Assembly: GCF_900107155.1 (NCBI RefSeq)
Contig: NZ_FNOX01000007.1
Span: forward strand, 304,483 to 368,482
DNA length: 64,000 bases
Reading direction: 5' to 3'
Source: Pseudomonas salomonii
GTDB taxonomy: Bacteria > Pseudomonadota > Gammaproteobacteria > Pseudomonadales > Pseudomonadaceae
Shown: positions 51,730 to 62,490 of the stretch, piece after piece
Position numbering within the stretch: the stretch's first letter is position 1
How the letters are laid out: every line of letters starts with the position of its first letter
Program-made: the position numbers and the translations under genes
The notes under the pieces: generated by a model
Told to the model about the DNA's origin: nothing
Database searches by the model: none
What the model saw: only the letters and a program-made list of their open reading frames with translations

Positions 51730-53913
51730 CTACGCCGCGCTGGTGTCTTTGATCAGATGCGCCGCCAACGTGCGTAACGGCCCCAACTGGCGGCAAATCA
51801 ACGCCAGTTGCGTCTGCACCAACCGCTGCCCCTCATCAATCTCATCGGGCATCTGCTCCAGGTCCGCCGCCAATGCTTCTTCGGCATCACTCTGAATCGC
51901 AATCGGCTGCTTGTTGGCCAGCCCCGTGGCGATTTCGTCGATACTCGCCGCCAGGCTGTTACCGGCGCCGTTGATCAGATGTTCACGCACGTCGGCCGGT
52001 AATTGAGTCTCCCGATGCGCACCCAGCCCGGAAAGGTAGCTGAGCAAGGTGTGCGACAGCACCAGAAAGCGGAAACCCACATCGGCCTCCTTACGGAAAT
52101 GCCCAGGTTCCATGAGCATATTCGCCAGCGTGGTGGACAGCGCCGCATCGGCGTTGTGCGCATTGCGCCGCGCCAGCCGGTAGGCCAGGTCGTCGCGCTT
52201 GCCGGCGGCGTATTGCTGCATGATCTGGCGCAGGTAAATGCTGTTGCAGGTCAGGGTGTTGGCCAGCACCTTGTTCAGACGCCGGCCTTGCCAGTCCGGC
52301 AGGAACAGGAACACCGCCAGGCCTGCAATCAAACTGCCCAGCAAGGTATCGAACAGGCGTGGCAGGAACAGCCCGTAACCGTCGCCCACCTGGTTGAAGC
52401 AGAACAGCACCATCAGGGTGATCGCCGCCGTGGCCAGGGTGTAGCGGGTGGTACGGTTGATAAAGAACACCAGGCCTGCGGCGATGGCGAACATTGACTG
52501 CACCAGCGGGCTTGGGAACAGGTCGAACAGCGCCCAGGCCACGGTCAGGCCGATGGCGGTGCCGATGATCCGCTGGCCGAGCTTGCGCCGCGTGGCGCCG
52601 TAGTTGGGCTGGCACACGAACAGGGTGGTGAGGATGATCCAGTAACCCTGGGAGGGGTGGATGAGGTGCACCATCCAATAGCCGATACTCAGTGCCAGCG
52701 GCAGGCGCAGGGCGTGACGGAACAGCAGTGACGTCGGCGTCAGTTGCGTGCGCAGGCGCGTCCACATTTCCTTGAGGTTGCGCGGGGCACGGTCCAGCAG
52801 GCTGCTGTCGGTGGCGTCGGCCAGGGAGTCGGGGTTGCTGGCATCGCCGAGCAGGCGGTCGAGGGTGGACAGGTTGGCCGCCAACGCCCGCAACGAGCGC
52901 AACAGGCCGCGCCAGGCCGGGTTGCTCTGGATGCGCAAGTGCTCCAGGGAGGCGTTCAGGTCGCCCAGGGCTTCAGCGAAGCTGTCGTCATAAATGAACG
53001 GCTGGCGCAGCTGGATTGATTCGGCCAGGGCCTGGCAGGCCTTGCCTTGCTGGCGCAACAGGCGCTGGCAGCGGAACAGCACGTCGCTGTGGAAGAAGGC
53101 TTCGGCCAGGGCGTTGTAAGGGTAGTGGGACGAGCTGGCGCGTTCGTGGATATCCTGGGCCAGAAAGTACAGCTTCAGGTAACGGCTGACTTTCGAGCCT
53201 GGGCGGCCATTGCCCACGCGGTGCAGGATGATTTCTTTCGCGGCATTCAGCGCCGCCACCACCCGGCCGTTTTGCTGGGCCAGTTCCAGGCGGCGGGCTT
53301 GCACATCCAGTTGGCGGATCGGCTCGAACAGCGACGATTTGAGTTTGAGGTAACGCCCCAGCTCGCGAAACAACCGCGCCAGGCTTTGCTGCACCGGCTG
53401 ATTGGAAAACAGCACCTGCCACAGCACCGACAGCACGCCATACCACGCCGCACCGGCCACCAGCAGCAACGGCTCATGCCAGAAGTCGGTGACGGCGCCA
53501 CCGCGCTGGTCCACGCCGATCATGGTGTAAACCGACAGAATCAACGTCGCTGAAGCAATCGCGCCATAACGTTCGCCCAACGCGCCGAGCATGGTCAGGC
53601 AGAAGCTGGCCAGGGCCAGGGCGATGGCGAAGATCCAGGGATAGGGAAACAGCAGCTCAACCGACAGCGCGGCGACGCTGAAACACACCAGCGTCACCGC
53701 CAGTGCATTCAGGCGGCCTTGCCAGCTGTCATCAGTCTCGGCCAGGGCGCTGGCGATAATCCCCAGGAACAGCGGGATCAGCAGGGTCATTTCGTTCTGA
53801 TACCAGCACAGCGCCATGCTGCCGGTGAGGGCGATGAATACCCGAACGCTGTAACTGAATTTATCCAGCGCCCACAGGCGCCGCATGGACTGCTTGAACG
53901 AGGTCGATGACAT
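51730..53913 (-). CDS. YccS/FUSC-family inner-membrane protein
   Basis: A 727-residue membrane protein with two blocks of about five to six hydrophobic segments (about 20–170 and 380–530) separated by a large soluble helical region, the YccS/YhfK layout. Homologues are putative aromatic-acid or toxic-compound exporters, mostly uncharacterised. Start MSSTSFKQSMRRLWALDKFS at 53913. Converges with the binding-protein gene. Confidence 0.87.
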   Translation of the reverse strand: MSSTSFKQSMRRLWALDKFSYSVRVFIALTGSMALCWYQNEMTLLIPLFLGIIASALAETDDSWQGRLNALAVTLVCFSVAALSVELLFPYPWIFAIALALASFCLTMLGALGERYGAIASATLILSVYTMIGVDQRGGAVTDFWHEPLLLVAGAAWYGVLSVLWQVLFSNQPVQQSLARLFRELGRYLKLKSSLFEPIRQLDVQARRLELAQQNGRVVAALNAAKEIILHRVGNGRPGSKVSRYLKLYFLAQDIHERASSSHYPYNALAEAFFHSDVLFRCQRLLRQQGKACQALAESIQLRQPFIYDDSFAEALGDLNASLEHLRIQSNPAWRGLLRSLRALAANLSTLDRLLGDASNPDSLADATDSSLLDRAPRNLKEMWTRLRTQLTPTSLLFRHALRLPLALSIGYWMVHLIHPSQGYWIILTTLFVCQPNYGATRRKLGQRIIGTAIGLTVAWALFDLFPSPLVQSMFAIAAGLVFFINRTTRYTLATAAITLMVLFCFNQVGDGYGLFLPRLFDTLLGSLIAGLAVFLFLPDWQGRRLNKVLANTLTCNSIYLRQIMQQYAAGKRDDLAYRLARRNAHNADAALSTTLANMLMEPGHFRKEADVGFRFLVLSHTLLSYLSGLGAHRETQLPADVREHLINGAGNSLAASIDEIATGLANKQPIAIQSDAEEALAADLEQMPDEIDEGQRLVQTQLALICRQLGPLRTLAAHLIKDTSAA

Positions 53914-54041
53914 GAAGTCTGGAGTCTTCCGGGACGATGCCGCTAAATTGAGCCAGTAATGACGCCACGGCAAGCGTGGCGATCACATGTAACAGCGAAA
54001 TTTATTCCAGGGCCTGCATTCTAAATGTGGAATGCAATCAA

Positions 54042-54130
54042 TGTGGGAGCGGGCTTGCTCGCGAATGCGCAGTGTCAGTCAGCACATCTGATACTGATAC
54101 ACCGCCTTCGCGAGCAAGCCCGCTCCCACA
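54042..54130. repeat. REPIN-like inverted repeat
   Basis: TGTGGGAGCGGGCTTGCTCG and complement with about 45-bp spacer. Confidence 0.9.
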
Positions 54131-54147
54131 TTTTTTACCGCGTTGTG

Positions 54148-55326
54148 TCAGGCGTATTGCGCGGCCGCATAGCCGGACGCCCAGGCCCACTGGAAATTAA
54201 ACCCACCCAGGTGACCGGTCACATCCAACACTTCACCAATAAAGTACAGCCCTGGGCTTTTCAGCGATTCCATGGTCTTGGACGACACTTCCCGCGTGTC
54301 CACGCCACCCAGCGTCACCTCGGCCGTGCGATAGCCTTCGGTGCCCGCGGGCACCAACTGCCAGCTCGACAGCTTTTGCGCAATGTCGGCCACTTCGGCG
54401 TGGGTGTATTGCTTCATCGGCTTGGACACAAACCAGCTCTGCGCCAACAGGTTGGCCATCTTCTTGGTGAAGATCTCACCCAGCAGGGTTTTCAGCTCGC
54501 TGTTGGGGTGCTCGACCTGTTGCTGTTGCAACCAGCTGTGCGCGTCGTGGTCGGGCAGCAGGTTGATTTCCACCGTGTCGCCGGTTTCCCAGTAGGACGA
54601 AATCTGCAGAATCGCCGGGCCACTGAGGCCACGGTGGGTAAACAGGATGTTCTCGCGAAAGCTCTGGTCGTTGCAGCTCACCAGGCAATCCACGGATGTA
54701 CCGGACAGCTCGCCGCACAGTTCCTTGAGCTGGTCGGTGATGGTAAACGGCACCAAACCTGCGCGGGTCGGCAGCAGTTCGTGGCCAAATTGCTTGGCCA
54801 CCTGGTAACCAAAACCGGTGGCGCCCAGGGTCGGAATCGACAGGCCGCCCGTGGCGATCACCAGGGATTCGCAGTGCAGTTCGCCCAAGGTGGTTTGCAA
54901 CTGATAGCCGCCGTCGACTTTGGCGATTTCCTCGATGGAGGTGTCCAGGTGCAGGCTCACGCCGGTCTGGATGCATTCATCGAGCAGCATGCCGAGGATG
55001 TCGCTGGACTTGTTGTCGCAGAACAGCTGGCCGAGTTTTTTCTCGTGGTACGGCACGCCGTGCTTGGCCACCAGCCCGATGAAATCCCACTGGGTGTAGC
55101 GGGCCAGGGCGGATTTGCAGAAGTGCGCGTTGTGCGAGAGGAAGTTGGCCGGTTCGGTGTACATGTTGGTGAAATTGCAGCGGCCGCCGCCGGACATCAG
55201 GATCTTTTTGCCGGCCTTGTTGGCGTGGTCGATCAGCATCACCTTGCGCCCACGCCCGGCGGCGGTCAGTGCGCACATCAAGCCTGCGGCGCCGGCGCCA
55301 ATGATCACAACTTCGGTCGAGCGCAA
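54148..55326 (-). CDS. HI0933/YhiN-family flavoprotein
   Basis: A 392-residue FAD-dependent oxidoreductase with EVVIIGAGAAGLMCALTAAG at the N-terminus, GGGRCNFTNM (about 47–56) and C-terminal GEVLDVTGHLGGFNFQWAWA (family signature). Reaction unknown. The TTG at 55326 has GAGGA at correct distance and gives the standard N-terminus; longer frames run into a repeat. Confidence 0.88.
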   Translation of the reverse strand: MRSTEVVIIGAGAAGLMCALTAAGRGRKVMLIDHANKAGKKILMSGGGRCNFTNMYTEPANFLSHNAHFCKSALARYTQWDFIGLVAKHGVPYHEKKLGQLFCDNKSSDILGMLLDECIQTGVSLHLDTSIEEIAKVDGGYQLQTTLGELHCESLVIATGGLSIPTLGATGFGYQVAKQFGHELLPTRAGLVPFTITDQLKELCGELSGTSVDCLVSCNDQSFRENILFTHRGLSGPAILQISSYWETGDTVEINLLPDHDAHSWLQQQQVEHPNSELKTLLGEIFTKKMANLLAQSWFVSKPMKQYTHAEVADIAQKLSSWQLVPAGTEGYRTAEVTLGGVDTREVSSKTMESLKSPGLYFIGEVLDVTGHLGGFNFQWAWASGYAAAQYA

Positions 55327-55348
55327 AACGGTGTCCTCATGTTCATCA

Positions 55349-55454
55349 GATCGTTCCCACGCTCTGCGTGGGAATGCCGCCATGGACGCTCTGCGTCCGC
55401 TTTGTGACGCACAACGTCACGGGATGCGTTCCCACGCGGAGCGTGGGAACGATC
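55349..55454. repeat. GATCGTTCCCACGC-family inverted repeat
   Basis: Complete double-hairpin unit; lies between dbpA and the flavoprotein gene. Confidence 0.9.
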
Positions 55455-55457
55455 AGG

Positions 55458-56843
<1,386 letters not shown>

Positions 56844-56925
56844 GGGACTGGCTCTGCAAAACAAAATGTCGCGCAGTGTACCAGCCCTGTGGGATTTTCC
56901 CTGCAAGTTCTAGACGAGAAGCCTG

Positions 56926-58353
56926 TTAATGCTCAAGGTCGTGCTCGCGGCTGACCACCCGTTTGCCGTCTTTTGGCGACAGTTGCAGGAAGATCGCCGC
57001 CGCCAGCATGGCCATGATGCCGACGGTAAGGAAGGTCAGCTGGAACGCGCCCAGCACGCTTTCCACGCCGTCATTGCCCGCTTCGGCAGTGAAGCCGCCG
57101 AGCAAGGCACCGGCACAGGCTACGCCCAGGCTCAAGGACAATTGCGCCACCACCGAGAGCAAACTGTTGCCGCTGCTGGCCTGGGCGTCGTCCAGGTCGA
57201 TCAGGGTGACGGTGTTCATCGCGGTAAATTGCAGCGAGTTGATCGCCCCCAGCACCGCCAGCATGCACAGCAGCAGCGGGTAGGGCGTGTGTTCGCTGAC
57301 CAGGCCCATGCTGGCCAGCATGATGCCCAGCGCCAGGGTGTTGCCGGTGAGCACAATGCGATAGCCCAGCCGCTCGATCAGTGGCCGCGCGATGGACTTG
57401 GCAAACATCGCCGCCGCTGCCAGGGGCAGCATGCTCATCCCGGCTTCGGAGGGCGAATAACCCAGTGCCACCTGCAGCAGCAACGGCACCAGAAAGGGCA
57501 GTGCGCCGCTGCCCAACCGGGCGAACAGATTGCCGAGGATGCCCACGGCAAAGGTGCGGGTTTTGAACAGCACCGGCGAGAACAGTGGGTTGTCGATATG
57601 CCCGGCACGCAGCCAGTACGCGGCCAGGCAGGCGAGCCCGCCGAACAACAGCAACATCACCCGCAGGTGCGGCAGGTGCAGTTCGCCCAGACCTTCCATG
57701 GCGATGGTGATCAGCACCATCGCCGCGCCAAACAGCACAAACCCCACACTGTCAAAGCGCGTGCGTTCGCTGCCGCGCAAGTCGGGGATGAGTTTCCACA
57801 CGGCGTAGCAACCGACCATGCCCACCGGCAGGTTGATCAGGAAGATCCAGTGCCAGGTCAGGTATTGCACCATCCAGCCGCCCATGGTCGGGCCGAGCAA
57901 CGGGCCGAGCAGGCCGGGAATGGTGATGAAGCCCATGATGCGCACCAGTTCGGAGCGCGGATAAGCACGCAGGACCACCAGCCGCCCGACCGGCAGCATC
58001 AGCGCACCGCCCAAACCCTGGATAACACGCGCGCCGACCAGCATGGTCAAGCTGCTCGACAAGGCGCACAGCAAGGAGCCGATGCTGAACAGCATGATTG
58101 CGCCGAAGAAGATTTTTTTGGTGCCGAAGCGGTCGGCCACCCAGCCCGAAGCCGGGATCAGCAAGGCGACGGTGAGCATGTAGGCGATCACCACCCCTTG
58201 CATGCGCAGCGGGTTTTCCGCCAAGTCCCGCGCCATGGCCGGCAGGGCGGTGTTGAGAATCGTCCCGTCCAGCGACTGCATGAAGAAGGCAATCGCTACC
58301 ACCCAGGGTAGCCAGCGGGCGGTCTTGGCATCGAGAGGGGCGCGATTCGGCAT
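56926..58353 (-). CDS. MFS drug exporter, DHA2 family (MdtD/HsrA-like)
   Basis: A 475-residue, 14-segment major facilitator. Seen motifs: SLDGTILNTALPAMARDL (about 28–45), GWVADRFGTKKIF (about 71–83) and GLLGPLLGPTMGGWMV (about 147–162). It is 36 bp downstream of the RhlA-like gene on the same strand, so it may export that enzyme's lipid product. Drug substrate not known. Confidence 0.9.
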   Translation of the reverse strand: MPNRAPLDAKTARWLPWVVAIAFFMQSLDGTILNTALPAMARDLAENPLRMQGVVIAYMLTVALLIPASGWVADRFGTKKIFFGAIMLFSIGSLLCALSSSLTMLVGARVIQGLGGALMLPVGRLVVLRAYPRSELVRIMGFITIPGLLGPLLGPTMGGWMVQYLTWHWIFLINLPVGMVGCYAVWKLIPDLRGSERTRFDSVGFVLFGAAMVLITIAMEGLGELHLPHLRVMLLLFGGLACLAAYWLRAGHIDNPLFSPVLFKTRTFAVGILGNLFARLGSGALPFLVPLLLQVALGYSPSEAGMSMLPLAAAAMFAKSIARPLIERLGYRIVLTGNTLALGIMLASMGLVSEHTPYPLLLCMLAVLGAINSLQFTAMNTVTLIDLDDAQASSGNSLLSVVAQLSLSLGVACAGALLGGFTAEAGNDGVESVLGAFQLTFLTVGIMAMLAAAIFLQLSPKDGKRVVSREHDLEH

Positions 58354-58389
58354 ATGAACCCTTTTTATTAGCAGGCTATGTGTTGGCGA

Positions 58390-59280
58390 TTATGCGCCAT
58401 CCGTCGCTCCTTTTCCCACTGGCGGTTCGTCTAATTCCGACAGGGTTGCGTGCTCTCCCACCAGGAAATCCAACAGTGCACGGTGCACCGCCATGGCGGC
58501 TTCGCGCGACTCCAGATCGAGCAGATGGCCGGTGTGTTCGGCGACCGCAAAGCTGCTGCGGCCGACATAGTGCTTGAACAACTGGGCCTCGGCCGCCGGC
58601 GTGTATTCATCCAGGGCGCCGTTGAGGAAGTGCACCGGGGTTTCGATCCGGGTCAGCGTCGGCAGGTAATTGCCATCGCCCAAGGCCAGCACCTGATGGA
58701 TATGGAAACGCGCCTGGCGGTATTCGGTGGTGGCCATGCTCGACAGATGCCGATGGTTGTTGCGCTTGAGGCGCGGCGACAGGTATTTGCCGACGGTCTC
58801 GTTGAGCAAGTGGCCGACGGCGGATTTGTCATCGGCCTCGATCAGCACGCGCACGCGCTCCACGTAGTCGAGCATGGCCTGGTTGAGGTTGGGCGCCAGG
58901 GCCATCACCACCGAGCTTTCGATGGACGGCGGATTGTGGGCCAGGGTCAGCAAGGTGGAGATGCCGCCCCAGGAGGCCGACACCAGATGGTTGACCTCGA
59001 AGCGCTCCACCAGGGCGCGCAGGATTTGCACTTCGTCGTCCTTGGTCACAAGGTCGAGGTCGGTGTTGTGCTCGCGCGAATAGCCGGAGAAGGGCAGGTC
59101 GAACAGCAGCACATTAAAATGCTCCGCCAGGCATTTGCTGGTTCGCGCGAAAGAGCGGGTGGTAGACAGCGCGCCGTTGACCATCAACACGGTCTTTTTT
59201 CCCGAATCGTTTCCTAGCTGCTCAACATGAACGTTGTAGTGCTTGAACAGCTTCTCTATGACAAAACTTCCATGATTCAT
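58390..59280 (-). CDS. rhlA: RhlA-like 3-(3-hydroxyalkanoyloxy)alkanoate synthase
   Basis: A 296-residue alpha/beta hydrolase closely resembling RhlA: LMVNGALSTTRSFARTSKCL (about 32–51), FNVLLFDLPFSGYSREHN, nucleophile Ser in LVSASWGGISTLL (about 99–111), catalytic Asp in NGALDEYT, His in EHTGHLLDLES. RhlA joins two hydroxyacyl chains from ACP or CoA to make HAA surfactants. PhaG is related but less alike. No rhlB lies nearby, so mono-rhamnolipid is not expected from this locus. Confidence 0.82.
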   Translation of the reverse strand: MNHGSFVIEKLFKHYNVHVEQLGNDSGKKTVLMVNGALSTTRSFARTSKCLAEHFNVLLFDLPFSGYSREHNTDLDLVTKDDEVQILRALVERFEVNHLVSASWGGISTLLTLAHNPPSIESSVVMALAPNLNQAMLDYVERVRVLIEADDKSAVGHLLNETVGKYLSPRLKRNNHRHLSSMATTEYRQARFHIHQVLALGDGNYLPTLTRIETPVHFLNGALDEYTPAAEAQLFKHYVGRSSFAVAEHTGHLLDLESREAAMAVHRALLDFLVGEHATLSELDEPPVGKGATDGA

Positions 59281-59463
59281 GTCAACGCTCCAGCTTGCCC
59301 TTCCCGGGCAAGGTCGTGCTCTCGTGGGATAGGTGGCGGTTTGCCACTAACCGTTATAACGAGGTTTTTTGCGGGCGACAACAGGCCGCACGGGGAGAAG
59401 TGTCAGATGGGATTTTGCGGTAGGAAGGGACGAAACCGGGTGCCTGAAAACGACGCAAAACTT

Positions 59464-59553
59464 TGTGGGAGCGGGCTTGCTCGCGAAAGCGGTGTGTCAG
59501 TCAATTCATCCGGAGACTGACACGACGCCTTCGCGAGCAAGCCCGCTCCCACA
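59464..59553. repeat. REPIN-like inverted repeat
   Basis: TGTGGGAGCGGGCTTGCTCG and complement between the rhlA-like gene and the TldD/PmbA pair. Confidence 0.9.
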
Positions 59554-59566
59554 GGGGGAATTGCAT

Positions 59567-60883
59567 TTACAGCGTGAGAGTAAGGCGCTTGACCAGCGCG
59601 CCAGGCAATAGATTGGACGAGGTATTGCGCTGGCTGTACGTACTCGCCGACAGCAGCAGTTCCCGTTCCGAGGTCAGCGCCTCAAGCTGCGAACCGAGCA
59701 GGCTGTAGACACTGTCATCAAACCGCATGGTGCTCACCGGCGCCTTGATTTCACCGTCTTCGACCCAGAACGTGGCGAAGCGCGTCATGCCGGTCAGGCG
59801 TGCCGCCGGCAAGTCCGAGTAGTTCAAGTACCACAGGTTGCTGATGTACAAGCCAGTGCCCAATTGCTTGAGGATATCGGCCTGGCCCAGGTCGCCGGCG
59901 GCCATCTGCAAGGCGCTGGGCGACTCGTCGCTGCTGGCACCGTTGGTGCTCAGGCCATATTCGGCAGCGCTGCGCGAGTTGATCAGTTGGCCCTGGGCTT
60001 TACCGGCGTTGATCAGCGTGACATCGCTGCGCGGGTAGCCTTCGGTGGAAAATGCCTGGCTCAGGGAACCGCTGATCTGCTCATCGACCCTCACCAGTGG
60101 GCTCAGCGACTGCTCACCCGTGTAGAGCTTTTGCAAGCAACTGCCTTTGCTGGCGATGGCCTGGGCGGAAAACCCGCCCCAGGTGACGATGCTGAAGATT
60201 TCTTCCAGCGCCGCCGGGGCAAGGTAGGCGCGGTACTGGCCGGGAGGCAGCTTGTGCAGCGGGCGGCCAAGGAACGCCAGCTGCTCGCGCGCCCGCTGGA
60301 AACGCTCAATGAACGCGGCGCTGTCCCAGGTGTGCCCGGCGTAGCTGGCCTTTACCGCTTCGCCATTGGCGTGGAACAGGCTGAAATCGAAGTTGAAACT
60401 ATTGGCCTGGTGCCAACCGAACGCGCCGTCGGAGCTGGCAAAGCCACGGCTGATCGGGCCGGCAGCATAGAAGCCCACCAGGTCCACACCGTCGGCGGCC
60501 TGGCTGATATCTGCCAGCACCTGAGCCAGCTCCGGCAACGGTCGCAGTTGTTCGTTGTGGTTTTGCCAGGCGTTGTGGTTCAGCAGCAGGTACGGATCCT
60601 GCGGCAACAATGGCAGGGTTTCGCGCAGTTGTTGCAGGCCATCGGCGAGGCGCTGGCGATCCAGCTCCGGCTCGCCCGCCAGGGTGATGCCGAGGTCGGC
60701 GTGGCGGCCATCGTTGATCAGCTTGAGGTTGAGGCTGGCCTGTTGCACCTGGCCGGCTTGGCGCACCTTGGCGTGGTTGAAACGCACAAACTCCGACGAC
60801 TCGTCAGCGTAGCCCAGGTGAAACTGTTCCTTGTCGGTGACGGCTTGTTTGAGCCAGTTCACCAGTGCCTTGAAGTTGTTCAT
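59567..60883 (-). CDS. TldD/PmbA-family protein, PmbA-like partner
   Basis: A 438-residue protein of the TldD/PmbA fold (GYADESSEFVRFNHAKVRQA near the start). No HExxxH metal site is visible, as in TldE/PmbA subunits, so it is probably the non-catalytic partner of the next gene. Its ATG overlaps the stop of that gene by one base. TldD/TldE act as a zinc protease on peptides such as CcdA and microcin B17 precursors. Confidence 0.85.
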   Translation of the reverse strand: MNNFKALVNWLKQAVTDKEQFHLGYADESSEFVRFNHAKVRQAGQVQQASLNLKLINDGRHADLGITLAGEPELDRQRLADGLQQLRETLPLLPQDPYLLLNHNAWQNHNEQLRPLPELAQVLADISQAADGVDLVGFYAAGPISRGFASSDGAFGWHQANSFNFDFSLFHANGEAVKASYAGHTWDSAAFIERFQRAREQLAFLGRPLHKLPPGQYRAYLAPAALEEIFSIVTWGGFSAQAIASKGSCLQKLYTGEQSLSPLVRVDEQISGSLSQAFSTEGYPRSDVTLINAGKAQGQLINSRSAAEYGLSTNGASSDESPSALQMAAGDLGQADILKQLGTGLYISNLWYLNYSDLPAARLTGMTRFATFWVEDGEIKAPVSTMRFDDSVYSLLGSQLEALTSERELLLSASTYSQRNTSSNLLPGALVKRLTLTL

Positions 60884-62325
60884 CAGGCATCTCCCCCGAA
60901 CACGTCGATATCACTGAACACACAGGCCGGTGAGGCGTGGCCCACGCGGATCACCTGGTTGGGTTCGCCTTTGCCGCAGTTGGGCGTGCCTAACACCTGG
61001 AAGGTGCTGGCGTCGCCGACGGCGCTGAGGTTGCGCCAGAACTGCGCGGAGATGGCACGGTAGTTGGGGTTTTTGACCACACCCTTGAGTTCGCCGTTTT
61101 CGATCAACTGGCCCCACTCGCAGCCGAACTGGAATTTATTGCGCGCGTCATCAATGGACCAGGAACGGTTGGTACTCATCAGAATGCCGTGCTCGATGCC
61201 GCTGACCAGTTCGGCCTGGGTCTTGTCGCCTGCCTCGATATTGAGGTTGGCCATGCGGTCGATGGGCGGCCGGTTCCAGCCGCACGCGCGGCTGTTGGCC
61301 ACGCCTGGCAGGTTCGCGCGAAATTGCGACAGCGCGCCACCCAAGGGCTTGAGCAACAGGCCATCGCGGATCAGAAATTGTTTGCTGGCGGCCGTGCCGT
61401 CGTCGTCATGCCCATAGCTGGCGAGCTGTTCGGGGATGTTCGGGTCGAAGGTCACGTTGAGCAAGGGCGAGCCGTATTGCAGGTGGCCGAAGTCGCTGGC
61501 TTTCACAAAACTGGTGCCGGCGTAGTTACGCTCATCGCCCAGAATGCGGTCCAGTTCCAGCGGATGGCCGATGGACTCGTGGATCTGCAGGATCATCTGG
61601 TCGGGCATCAGCAGCAGGTCGCGTGGGCCGTGGGGCGTGTTCGGCGCGAGCAGCAGTTGCAGGGCTTCGTCGGCGACCGTACGGGCGGCGCCGGCCAGGC
61701 CGAAGCGGCGAATCACGTTCGCACTGCCTTGCTGGCCGAAGTTGGTGCCGCCCAGGGTGCGGGTCTGGCTGTCGTTGCCGTCGAACGCGGTGACGCTCAG
61801 GCCCGGAAAGACGAAACGCTGGGCCTGGCGCAGCTCGGCGCCGGCACTGTTGAGGTAGATCTGCTCAACGTGCGTGGTGCCCAGGCTGACTTCCCAACTC
61901 ACCAGACGCTCATCCTTGGGAACGCTGGCGGATTCATCGCCGAGCAGTTGGTAGCAGTCGCTCAGGGATGGGAAGGGCTGGTCGAGGTCGGGCGACAGGT
62001 AGTCGGCCACGTCGCTGGAAACCTGCTGTTGGTGCAGGTCGAGCAGGGCGTGGGGCGAAATCTGCCGGGCTTGCTGCTCGGCGCGCTCAAGGGCGGCTTG
62101 CAGGCCGGCGAGGGAAATATCGTTGGTTGCGGCGTAGGCTTCCACGCCATTGAGGCGCACCGTGAGCATCGCGCCCTCGTCGTGGCTCAGGTGTGGCGGC
62201 TCGGCGACGTTCTTGCGGACCGACAGGTACTGGCCGGATTCGCGCACATAACGCAGCGAGAAAAATTCGGCACGGGCGCGCAGGGCACTGAAGTGTTGTT
62301 TGAGGGTGGGGTGGGCGTCGAACAT
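60883..62325 (-). CDS. TldD-like zinc protease subunit
   Basis: A 480-residue TldD-family protein with the metal motif HESIGHPLELDR (about 263–274), an HExxxH site. Start MFDAHPTLKQHFSALRAR at 62325 behind AAGGAGGTCCCG. It forms an operon with the PmbA-like gene and probably a heterodimer. The divergence of the motif context from the canonical TldD (HEGVGH) suggests a paralogous second pair. Confidence 0.87.
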   Translation of the reverse strand: MFDAHPTLKQHFSALRARAEFFSLRYVRESGQYLSVRKNVAEPPHLSHDEGAMLTVRLNGVEAYAATNDISLAGLQAALERAEQQARQISPHALLDLHQQQVSSDVADYLSPDLDQPFPSLSDCYQLLGDESASVPKDERLVSWEVSLGTTHVEQIYLNSAGAELRQAQRFVFPGLSVTAFDGNDSQTRTLGGTNFGQQGSANVIRRFGLAGAARTVADEALQLLLAPNTPHGPRDLLLMPDQMILQIHESIGHPLELDRILGDERNYAGTSFVKASDFGHLQYGSPLLNVTFDPNIPEQLASYGHDDDGTAASKQFLIRDGLLLKPLGGALSQFRANLPGVANSRACGWNRPPIDRMANLNIEAGDKTQAELVSGIEHGILMSTNRSWSIDDARNKFQFGCEWGQLIENGELKGVVKNPNYRAISAQFWRNLSAVGDASTFQVLGTPNCGKGEPNQVIRVGHASPACVFSDIDVFGGDA

Positions 62326-62370
62326 CGGGACCTCCTTGAGGGCAGCGCAGTCCCAGAGGCTAGCATAGGT

Positions 62371-62484
62371 GATCGTTCCCACGCTCTGCGTGGGAATGCC
62401 GCCTTGGACGCTCTGCGTCCGCTTTTGAAGGTCGTGACGCAGAGCGTCACAGGATGCATTCCCACGCAGAGCGTGGGAACGATC
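62371..62484. repeat. GATCGTTCCCACGC-family inverted repeat
   Basis: Complete double-hairpin unit (CTCTGC variant of the arms) directly after betA, just upstream of the TldD-like gene. Confidence 0.9.
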
Positions 62485-62490
62485 AACGGG

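Noticed and set aside
55327..55383. N-terminal extension of the flavoprotein gene
   Set aside because: Translates repeat sequence (FPRRAWERS); the TTG at 55326 has a proper ribosome site.
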